DNA of 10,915 nucleotides, taken from contig JALWDV010000472.1 of NCBI GenBank assembly GCA_027036755.1, forward strand, positions 1 through 10,915, given 5' to 3'. A program made the position numbers and the translations under genes. Below, one piece after another: positions 5,508 through 10,915 of the stretch. How positions within the stretch are numbered: the first letter of the stretch is position 1; every line of letters starts with the position of its first letter. This DNA comes from Anaerolineae bacterium. GTDB lineage: Bacteria > Chloroflexota > Anaerolineae > J102. Under the pieces are notes generated by a model. The model was not told the DNA's origin. It saw only the letters and a program-made list of their open reading frames with translations, and ran no database searches.

Positions 5508-7842
5508 CTTCGATCAACACTCCAAGTTCCTGCGTGAGGGGCAGACGCACGAATATGCGCACGCCTTCCCCGGGTTGACTTTTGATGGTGCAGACGCCGC
5601 CCACCAGCCGCGCCCGCTCCTGCATGGCCACCAGGCCCACATGCCCTAGATCCGCGTCCACCTCATCCAGGATGAAACCCTCGCCCCAATCCTGCACCTG
5701 AATGGTGAGCACATCGTCCGCCGCGCTCATGCGCAGGCTCACCCGCTGGCCCGGAGCGTATTTGTAGGCGTTGGTCAGGGCCTCTTGCACGATGCGGAAG
5801 GCCGCGATCTCCACATTGGGCGGGATTTCCACCTCATCCAGGGCGATCTCCATGGAAAATTGCCAGCCAGCGCGGCGGGCCATGCTGTTGGCCATCTCCC
5901 GCACCGCAGCCTCCAGGCCCAGATCATCCAGCAGGGTCGGGCGCATGCCTTCGATGATGCGGCGGCCCTCGTTGATGGCGGACGCCAGTTGATCCATGCC
6001 GTCCTGCAAGAGCTCGCGCGCGACGTCCGGGTCTTGCTCCAGCATCATGGCGTAATTTCGCATCAGCAGGCGGGTGGCCACCAGATATTGCAGCAGCCCG
6101 TCATGGATGTCATACGCGACTATGCGCCGCTCTTCCTCCTGTGCGGTCATCAGTTCATCCACCAGACGCCGCAACTGCTCGCGGTGCAAAGCCAGCCGCT
6201 GATAAAGATCGGCGTTTTCCAGTGCGATGGATCCCTGAGCCATGAGGCTGGAGAGCAACTTGCAATGCCAGGCGTCCAGCACCTTCTCGGGCCGCCCGAT
6301 AAGCTCCACGATGGCCCGGCGGCGAGTGCTAATGCGCAGCGGCGCATAACAGAGAACCCGTTCCCCCGCCTTCCGGGTGATCATCTCCCCCACCCGCAGG
6401 CTCAAAGATTCTTTCAACGCCGCCATATCATAAGGCGTGCGCTCCTCGCCGGGGATGTCTTTGGTCTGGGCCACCACCACCGGCTGGATATGAGGCGAGC
6501 GCTCGGACAGACAAAAAATGGTCACATCTTCGACCGGTAGCAGCTCTTGCACGGTTTCGGTGATGAGCGGCAGAATCTCCTCCCGATCCACGTGGGAGCT
6601 GATCTTCATCCCCAGGGACTGCAATCGATCCATCTGCTCGAAATAGCTGCGCGTGAGCCGGGCCATCTCGTTGAATGAGAGGGTCAACTGGCCGATTTCA
6701 TCGGTGGATTGCACCAGGAGCTGCCCGCTGAAATCACCCCGCGCCATCTTCTGCACGCCCCGTTCCAGAGCCAGCAGGGGCTCGGTGAAGCTGCGGGCCA
6801 GCAGATAAGTCAGCAAGAATGCGATGAGAATGGCGGCGATCAGGATGAATCCGGCGGTGAGACGAAATTCGAACAATGGCGCCAACAACGCCTGGCCCGG
6901 CTCCACCCGCAGGATAACCCAGTAGCGCTCGGGATGCTGCATCCAGTAGTAAACGGGCGTGAAGATGAAAACCTCTCCCCCGCACGTATCATCGCCCGAA
7001 CGCCCGGACAAGATCGCCTCGCTGGCGTGGGGATAATCCCGTCTGACCGATTCGCTTGTGTTCAGATCGGTGGGCCCGCCCCAGCGTTTGGCGGGATCAG
7101 GATGCGCCAGATAATAGCCGTCCTGATCTGTCATCACCAGGAGGCCCTCGCCATCTTCTGACGATTGCACGAATCTCAACAGCGTCTCACCTTCTACATT
7201 CACCACGACCACGCCCCGAAAAACGCCATTTTTGTAAACGGGCGTTACATAGCGGATGACCGGGTGCAGCGGCCTCTCCAGCTCGCCATGCTCCCGATTC
7301 AAATCCAGAGGCGAGATGTAGATATCGCCCGGAGCCAGTTTGGCGCCTTCGATGAAGTAATAGCGATCCGATTTATCCTGCAACTGCCCTTCGGGCGTGA
7401 TGGATGCGCTGCCGTGGATGGTGTCCACCCGGGCGATCTCCTGGCCTGTCGCATCCAGATAGCGCACCTGATAATAAGAAGGATGGGATGACGCGTAGAT
7501 GAGAAAGTCCTGCTCCAACTGTCGCCGCCAGCGCTCCATCGCGGCCATGTCATCCCCCGCAGCCGCGTCCAGGTATTCGTTCAGGCTGTTGAGATGAGAA
7601 AGATAGCGGACATCGCTGTTGATGCCCTCCATGAATGTCTCGATTTGCTGAGCGCGGCGATTCAATTCGTCGTGCGTGGAGCGAATGACCTCCTCTTTTA
7701 TCACGTTGCCGGTGAACCAATTGCCATAAAGCGCGGTGCCCAATAGCGGCGTGAGCGCGACCAACATCACCGCAACCAGGAGTTTGGTGCGGATGCTGGA
7801 TGAAAGGCGCTGGGGGATGGAGAGGCGCTTCATGAAATTCAT
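5479..7842 (-). CDS. Membrane sensor histidine kinase (Cache-HAMP-GAF-HisKA_3-HATPase)
   Basis: A 787-residue protein. Membrane helix 1 is at about 20-43 and helix 2 at 327-349, enclosing an extracytoplasmic region (44-326) with double-Cache-like traits (YYQVRYLD, VIRYVTPVYKNGVFRGVVVVN). A HAMP linker (about 350-400) and a GAF-like domain (about 410-550, ending in the typical ALENADLYQRL) follow. The HisKA_3 dimerisation domain begins near 567 with phosphoacceptor H580 (YDIHDGLLQ). The HATPase domain shows N691 of the N box (EALTNAYKYA), D718/G720 of the G1 box (DWGEGF; Trp replaces the common Asn) and a G2 box (GHVGLVAMQERARLVGG). It belongs to the NarX/DegS-type kinases that pair with NarL-type regulators, and its cognate regulator overlaps its 3' end by 29 nt. 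The ligand is not deducible. The start lies 1 nt after the phosphoglucomutase stop; a second in-frame ATG is three codons later. No Shine-Dalgarno is clear, so coupling is likely. Confidence 0.93.
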   Translation of the reverse strand: MNFMKRLSIPQRLSSSIRTKLLVAVMLVALTPLLGTALYGNWFTGNVIKEEVIRSTHDELNRRAQQIETFMEGINSDVRYLSHLNSLNEYLDAAAGDDMAAMERWRRQLEQDFLIYASSHPSYYQVRYLDATGQEIARVDTIHGSASITPEGQLQDKSDRYYFIEGAKLAPGDIYISPLDLNREHGELERPLHPVIRYVTPVYKNGVFRGVVVVNVEGETLLRFVQSSEDGEGLLVMTDQDGYYLAHPDPAKRWGGPTDLNTSESVRRDYPHASEAILSGRSGDDTCGGEVFIFTPVYYWMQHPERYWVILRVEPGQALLAPLFEFRLTAGFILIAAILIAFLLTYLLARSFTEPLLALERGVQKMARGDFSGQLLVQSTDEIGQLTLSFNEMARLTRSYFEQMDRLQSLGMKISSHVDREEILPLITETVQELLPVEDVTIFCLSERSPHIQPVVVAQTKDIPGEERTPYDMAALKESLSLRVGEMITRKAGERVLCYAPLRISTRRRAIVELIGRPEKVLDAWHCKLLSSLMAQGSIALENADLYQRLALHREQLRRLVDELMTAQEEERRIVAYDIHDGLLQYLVATRLLMRNYAMMLEQDPDVARELLQDGMDQLASAINEGRRIIEGMRPTLLDDLGLEAAVREMANSMARRAGWQFSMEIALDEVEIPPNVEIAAFRIVQEALTNAYKYAPGQRVSLRMSAADDVLTIQVQDWGEGFILDEVDADLGHVGLVAMQERARLVGGVCTIKSQPGEGVRIFVRLPLTQELGVLIEDVEDSRDHC

Positions 7843-7843
7843 G

Positions 7844-9496
7844 CTATACGTCCGCGGCGGCGAAGGCGGCGCTGACGATGGCCTGAGCTTCGCTCAGAAT
7901 GCGCGCCAGATGCTCCTCGCCCAGGAAGCTTTCGGCGTAGATTTTGTAGATATCCTCGGTGCCCGAGGGTCGGGCCGCAAACCAGCCATTTTCGCTCACC
8001 ACTTTCAGGCCGCCGATGGGCGCATCGTTGCCCGGCGCTCGGGTCAGTTTGGCCAGGATGGGCTCGCCCGCCAGCTCTCGGGCCGTCACCATCTCGGGCG
8101 AGAGTTTTTTCAGAGCGGCTTTTTGCGCTGGCGTGGCCGGCGCGTCGATGCGACGATAGACGGGATCGCCGAAACGTTTTGTCAGCTCGCGATAGTGCTC
8201 GCCCGGATCCCGGCCGGTGCGGGCCAGAATCTCCGCGGCCAGCAAATCCATGATGAAGCCATCCTTGTCGGTGGTCCACACCGAGCCGTCCCGCCGCAGG
8301 AAGGACGCGCCCGCGCTCTCCTCCCCGCCAAAGCCGTAAGCCCCGCTCAGCAGGCCATCCACGAACCATTTGAAGCCCACCGGCGCCTCGGCCAGCCGCC
8401 GTCCCAGAGCCGCGGCCACCCGGTCGATCATCGAACTGGAGACCAGGGTCTTGCCCACGGCTGCGTCTGCGGGCCAATGGGGCCGATTTTGGAAGAGATA
8501 GTTGACAGCCACGGCCAGATAATGATTGGGATTCATCAGTCCGGCGCTGCGGGTGACGATGCCATGGCGGTCGTAGTCGGGATCGTTGCCGAAAGCCGCA
8601 TCGAACTGATCTTTGAGACTGATGAGTCGGGCCATGGCGTAAGGCGAGGAGCAATCCATGCGAATTTTGCCGTCCTTGTCCACCGTCATAAACCCGAAGG
8701 TGGGATCGACATAGGGGTTGACGACCTCGATGTCCAGGCCGTAGCGTTCGGCGATGGGAGCCCAATAGGCCACGCCTGAGCCGCCCATGGAATCCACGCC
8801 GATCTTCAATCCCGCGGCCGCGATGGCTTCCATATCCACCACGTTCGCCAGATCGGCCACGTAGGGCGTGATGTAGTCGTAAGCGACCGTCGTTTCCGCG
8901 GACATGGCCCGCTCGAAGGGGATGCGCTTCACCGCCTTCAGCCCGTCCTGCAAGATCTCGTTGGCCCGATTCTGGATGGCGGCGGTGATGTCGGTGTCGG
9001 CGGGCCCGCCCGTGGGCGGATTGTACTTGAAGCCGCCGTCATCGGGCGGATTGTGCGAGGGGGTGATGACGACGCCATCGGCCCGAACGCCCGCGTGCTC
9101 CCGATTCCAGGTGAGAATGGCGTGAGAGATGACGGGCGTGGGCGTGTAGCCGCGGCCCGCCTGCACCATCACTTGCACGCCATTGGCGGCCAGCACCTCC
9201 ACCGCGGTGATGAACGCGGGCTCGGAGAGGGCGTGAGTGTCCATGCCCAAAAACAGCGGGCCGCCGACGTCCCGCCCGCGGCGATACTCGGCGATGGCCT
9301 GACTGATGGCCAGGATGTGATCTTCATTGAAGCTCTTTTTGCACGATGAACCGCGATGTCCCGACGTGCCAAAAGAAACCTGCTGCGCGGGCTCGTTTGG
9401 ATCGGGATGCAAGGCGTAATATTCGGCGATGAGCCGGGGGATGTTGGGTAATAGCGCTTTGGGGGCGGGCTTGCCAGCCAGGGGATGCAGCGCCAT
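7844..9496 (-). CDS. pgm: Phosphoglucomutase (alpha-D-glucose phosphate-specific)
   Basis: A 550-residue protein of the alpha-D-phosphohexomutase superfamily that interconverts glucose 1-phosphate and glucose 6-phosphate in the cytoplasm, linking glycolysis to glycogen and nucleotide-sugar synthesis. All four active-site loops are visible: the phosphoserine loop with S147 (TPSHNPPDDGG, followed by KYNPPTGGPAD as in E. coli Pgm), the Mg-binding DPDYDR loop (D305, D307, D309), the sugar-binding GEESAG loop (391-396) and the phosphate-binding RPSGTEDIYKIY loop (509-520). The N-terminus has FGTSGHRG (42-49). Length is close to E. coli Pgm (546). The ATG is supported by a good Shine-Dalgarno (GGAGGT, 4-nt spacing). 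It is the first gene of a tight minus-strand cluster with a histidine kinase and response regulator. Confidence 0.96.
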   Translation of the reverse strand: MALHPLAGKPAPKALLPNIPRLIAEYYALHPDPNEPAQQVSFGTSGHRGSSCKKSFNEDHILAISQAIAEYRRGRDVGGPLFLGMDTHALSEPAFITAVEVLAANGVQVMVQAGRGYTPTPVISHAILTWNREHAGVRADGVVITPSHNPPDDGGFKYNPPTGGPADTDITAAIQNRANEILQDGLKAVKRIPFERAMSAETTVAYDYITPYVADLANVVDMEAIAAAGLKIGVDSMGGSGVAYWAPIAERYGLDIEVVNPYVDPTFGFMTVDKDGKIRMDCSSPYAMARLISLKDQFDAAFGNDPDYDRHGIVTRSAGLMNPNHYLAVAVNYLFQNRPHWPADAAVGKTLVSSSMIDRVAAALGRRLAEAPVGFKWFVDGLLSGAYGFGGEESAGASFLRRDGSVWTTDKDGFIMDLLAAEILARTGRDPGEHYRELTKRFGDPVYRRIDAPATPAQKAALKKLSPEMVTARELAGEPILAKLTRAPGNDAPIGGLKVVSENGWFAARPSGTEDIYKIYAESFLGEEHLARILSEAQAIVSAAFAAADV

Positions 9497-9500
9497 GGTG

Positions 9501-9555
9501 ACCTCCGGGAAAATGCGATGAAAGGATTGCGAGCGTCATCCTCCCAATTATGACA
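9501..9555 (-). promoter_or_regulatory. Candidate extended -10 promoter and RBS for the pgm operon
   Basis: The minus strand has TGTCATAAT (9555-9547), an extended -10 form (TGn plus CATAAT) without a recognisable -35 at the right distance. It would give a leader of roughly 40 nt. GGAGGT at 9506-9501 is the Shine-Dalgarno of pgm, 4 nt before its ATG. The RBS is convincing; the promoter is tentative. Confidence 0.4.
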
Positions 9556-9610
9556 TATTTCATCCCACACGCCGAAATGCACCCGGGCCATTGACAAAAT
9601 AATCCGGTTA

Positions 9611-9690
9611 TAGCCCCAGGGCGCTTCGCGCCCGTCGCCAGCGCCGGGGGATGAAGTCCCCCGGCTAGAAACAGCGCCCCTGCGGGGCTA
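9611..9690. repeat. Multi-stem palindromic repeat element (cloverleaf-like)
   Basis: TAGCCCC (9611-9617) pairs with GGGGCTA (9684-9690) as an outer stem. Inside are GGGCGC/GCGCCC (9619-9624, 9628-9633) and a 9-bp stem of GCCGGGGGA (9643-9651) with TCCCCCGGC (9657-9665) around loop TGAAG. GCCCC/GGGGC at 9676-9688 is an alternative small hairpin. On the minus strand the main hairpin is preceded by CTAG and has loop CTTCA, as does the hairpin at 9878-9900. No coding potential. Confidence 0.7.
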
Positions 9691-9741
9691 GTGCAAGGAG
9701 GCGTAAGTTGTTGTAGCGTTGGCTGCTTGCGCTTGCGCCCA

Positions 9742-9801
9742 GCCGGATATGTGATCCGGCGGGTTGAGTAGGAAAAATGCGCCGGATCGCACATCCGGCG
9801 C
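9742..9801. repeat. Two opposed GCCGGAT palindromes (BIME-like pair)
   Basis: GCCGGATATGTGATCCGGC (9742-9760) and, in opposite orientation, a palindrome at 9779-9801 with arms GCGCCGGAT and ATCCGGCGC. In the same reading direction their 19-nt cores match at 17 positions, differing only in the loop. Two REP units in inverted orientation a few tens of bases apart are the layout of a bacterial interspersed mosaic element. They lie upstream of pgm (minus) and well before the moaD-like gene (plus). Confidence 0.65.
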
Positions 9802-9850
9802 GGCGCATTATCATAACAAACCATACAATCATTTGGGCCTTCGTGTACTA

Positions 9851-9900
9851 GCCGGATTTATCCGGCGCTGTTTTGTAGCCCGGCGACTTCATCGCCGGGC
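9851..9900. repeat. Two adjacent REP-like hairpins, one preceded by GTAG
   Basis: GCCGGATTTATCCGGC (9851-9866) is a third GCCGGAT palindrome with a 2-nt loop. Then GTAG (9875-9878) leads into arms GCCCGGCGA (9878-9886) and TCGCCGGGC (9892-9900) around loop CTTCA. A GTAG or similar tetranucleotide 5' of a GC-rich hairpin is the known signature of REP sequences mobilised by REP-associated tyrosine transposases (RAYT/TnpA-REP). No such transposase is encoded in the window. From 9901 to 10024 I see nothing further. Confidence 0.65.
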
Positions 9901-10024
9901 GAACGTGGCAAACGCCACGATGACTGATTAATTTGTGAACATTCATCACTTGACCTGTTGGATAATTGCTCCAACCGAAATTGGACACACCCATTTGAAA
10001 TCCCGTCCGGGCCGCAGCGTCGGG

Positions 10025-10053
10025 GTGTCAGAAAATTCCTGATGTGCTAAAAT
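10025..10053 (+). promoter_or_regulatory. Candidate sigma70-type promoter for the moaD-like pair
   Basis: GTGTCA (10025-10030, 4/6 to TTGACA) is followed after exactly 17 nt by TAAAAT (10048-10053, 5/6 to TATAAT), with TGC directly before the -10 (extended -10). Transcription would start near 10060, leaving a leader of about 43 nt. I see no clear Shine-Dalgarno before the ATG at 10103. Confidence 0.5.
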
Positions 10054-10102
10054 AAACGCCCTCAAACATCCCCGCTCCACTCATTCTCTCATTCCCGCGC
10101 CC

Positions 10103-10381
10103 ATGAAAGTCAAACTCTACGCCTCTCTACGCCCGCTCGTTGGCGGACAAACCAGCGTCGAACTCGAAACCGGCCCCGGCGACACAATCCAGGATATGCT
10201 GGATGAACTGATGGAGAAGTGGCCAGCGCTGCGTGATGAACTCCTGGAAAACGGCGACATCTCGTCCCGCATCCACGTGTTTCTGAATGGCCGCGAGGTG
10301 CGCTACATGGATGGCCTGGATATGGTCATCCCCGAAAACGCAGACCTGCGCATCTTCCCCCCGGTGGGCGGCGGCGCGTGA
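10103..10381 (+). CDS. MoaD/ThiS-family sulfur-carrier protein with C-terminal GGGA
   Basis: A 92-residue ubiquitin-fold protein. MKVKLYASLRPLVGG at the start, the middle motif VFLNGREVRYMDGLDM and the end LRIFPPVGGGA are typical of MoaD. MoaD carries a C-terminal thiocarboxylate, made by adenylation of the last Gly by MoaB/MoeB-type E1 enzymes, and gives sulfur to molybdopterin through MoaE. Here the usual terminal Gly-Gly is followed by one extra Ala (A92), so the carrier as encoded does not end in a free di-glycine. The stop codon overlaps the GTG start of the next gene in a GTGA, a strong sign of coupling. No moaE, moeB or molybdoenzyme is in the window. Could also serve tungsten cofactor or another sulfur-transfer route. 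Confidence 0.85.
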   Translation: MKVKLYASLRPLVGGQTSVELETGPGDTIQDMLDELMEKWPALRDELLENGDISSRIHVFLNGREVRYMDGLDMVIPENADLRIFPPVGGGA

Positions 10382-10677
10382 TCCCCTGGCGGATCGATTA
10401 CGATGAGAATGGCTCGCCCTGGGTGCACATCGAGTTGCGCAGCACGCCCCTGTGGCTGGCCGAAAGCTATCTGATCAAAGCGGGCGGTCAGGTTATCGAG
10501 CCGGAGCGCCTGGTGCGGGGCGAGGGCTGGAAGGCGCGATTGACGCCCGGCGAGCCCGTGATCCTGGGCTCATTGCGCATCGGGCGGCATTACCTGGATA
10601 TCTCGGGCGAAAACGAGGCGGCGCTGGAGACGTTGATGAGCCAGTTGGGCTGGATGCTGATACGCGGGGGCGGATGA
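10378..10677 (+). CDS. Small MoaD-partner protein (DUF1952-like), ends in GGG
   Basis: A 99-residue protein starting at GTG within the GTGA overlap with the MoaD-like gene; a frame this tightly joined, with amino-acid-like composition and no interruption, is very likely real. There is no signal peptide or membrane helix. Visible features are WLAESYLIKAGG (about 27-38), a likely beta-strand GSLRIGRHYLDISGE and a C-terminal RGGG. From memory, a Thermus thermophilus MoaD-related protein carries a C-terminal domain (DUF1952) with the same order: WL-E-YL, GG, GSL-I and a closing GGG. If so, this is the detached second half of that fused protein. I have not been able to check the alignment. Its biochemical role is unknown. 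Confidence 0.75.
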   Translation: MIPWRIDYDENGSPWVHIELRSTPLWLAESYLIKAGGQVIEPERLVRGEGWKARLTPGEPVILGSLRIGRHYLDISGENEAALETLMSQLGWMLIRGGG

Positions 10678-10687
10678 AAACGAAAAA

Positions 10688-10915
10688 GTAACCGCTAAGG
10701 TAGTCTGTCTGTTTTCGGTGGCTTGGCTTCTGCTGCGGCAGCCCCCCCTCGCTCCCCCCCGAAAGCGGGGGGAAGACAACGCCAACACCAACACCAACGC
10801 CCGAGCCCACCGCTCCTCCCCGCAAGCGGGGGGAAGACCTCTCCGTCTGCAAAAAGCTTTGCAAACCAGCGGCTCCCTCCCCTGCAAAGGAGCGAAGCGA
10901 CTGGCGGGGGAGGGC
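10688..10915. repeat. GC-rich intergenic repeats after the moaD-like pair
   Basis: GTAACCGCTAAGGTAGT (10688-10704) is a third copy of the end sequence found at 2-18 (15/17 matches). Two 28-nt near-identical units at 10750-10777 and 10811-10838 (26/28 matches) each form a C-run/G-run hairpin; the second has CCCCGC-AA-GCGGGG. Between them is a hexamer tandem CAACRC x4 (10777-10800). CTGCAAAAAGCT (10847-10858) repeats 4549-4560. No gene is seen. The hairpins may end the moaD-like transcript but lack T-runs. Confidence 0.6.

Noticed and set aside
7736..8779. Plus-strand (7736-8779) and alternative minus-frame (7839-8765) open frames over pgm.
   Set aside because: Both overlap a complete phosphoglucomutase with all active-site loops; their translations have no recognisable domain.
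10350..10381. Possible programmed frameshift at the C-run near the end of the MoaD-like gene, fusing it to the next frame.
   Set aside because: The only slippery-looking stretch lies before the glycine motif, and a -1 shift there would replace Gly-Gly with Arg-rich sequence. Stop-start reinitiation at GTGA explains the overlap more simply.
10750..10838. Two 28-nt palindromic direct repeats separated by 33 nt, looking like one unit of a type I-E CRISPR array.
   Set aside because: Only two copies, the would-be spacer is mostly a hexamer tandem (CAACRC x4), there are no cas genes, and the C-run/G-run hairpin fits ordinary GC-rich intergenic repeats better.

Overview
The window reads as bacterial chromosome of moderately high GC with five minus-strand genes (343-9496) and a separate plus-strand pair (10103-10677). 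My best guess is Chloroflexota (Anaerolineae/Caldilineae/Ardenticatenia-like) or a similar filamentous environmental bacterium. This rests on general resemblance: a membrane-anchored multiheme cytochrome with no sign of outer-membrane export, a stand-alone MoaD-like gene with a small partner, and many palindromic intergenic repeats. There is no rRNA or universal marker here, so the phylum is an inference.

Layout. Positions 1-342 hold repeats and a weak terminator. At 343-1272 (minus) lies a membrane-anchored TPR protein. Positions 1273-1493 carry two strong hairpins. At 1494-4097 (minus) lies a secreted cytochrome with 12 CxxCH haem motifs, a C-terminal heptad coiled coil and a terminal membrane helix. 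Positions 4098-4868 are a composite intergenic region: cytochrome leader with a perfect Shine-Dalgarno, a tandem 13-mer, a TATAAT box, a bidirectional terminator, GC-rich hairpins and a repeat element. Positions 9496 to 4869 (minus) are a tight cluster transcribed in the order phosphoglucomutase, sensor histidine kinase, NarL/LuxR response regulator, with a 1-nt gap and a 29-nt overlap. Positions 9497-10102 hold two kinds of REP/BIME-like palindromes and two candidate promoters. At 10103-10677 (plus) a MoaD/ThiS-family protein overlaps by 4 nt a 99-residue partner. Positions 10678-10915 are GC-rich repeats.

How the parts may work together. The cytochrome probably carries electrons outside the cytoplasmic membrane on a coiled-coil stalk; the neighbouring anchored TPR protein could help assemble it or could be unrelated. 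The two-component system has an extracytoplasmic Cache-type sensor and a DNA-binding regulator. It is translationally coupled to a central sugar-phosphate enzyme, and its targets are unknown, although the cytochrome promoter region is the nearest regulatory DNA downstream. The MoaD-like pair suggests molybdenum/tungsten cofactor sulfur transfer. Its two chains look like a split form of a fused MoaD-like protein that I remember from Thermus.
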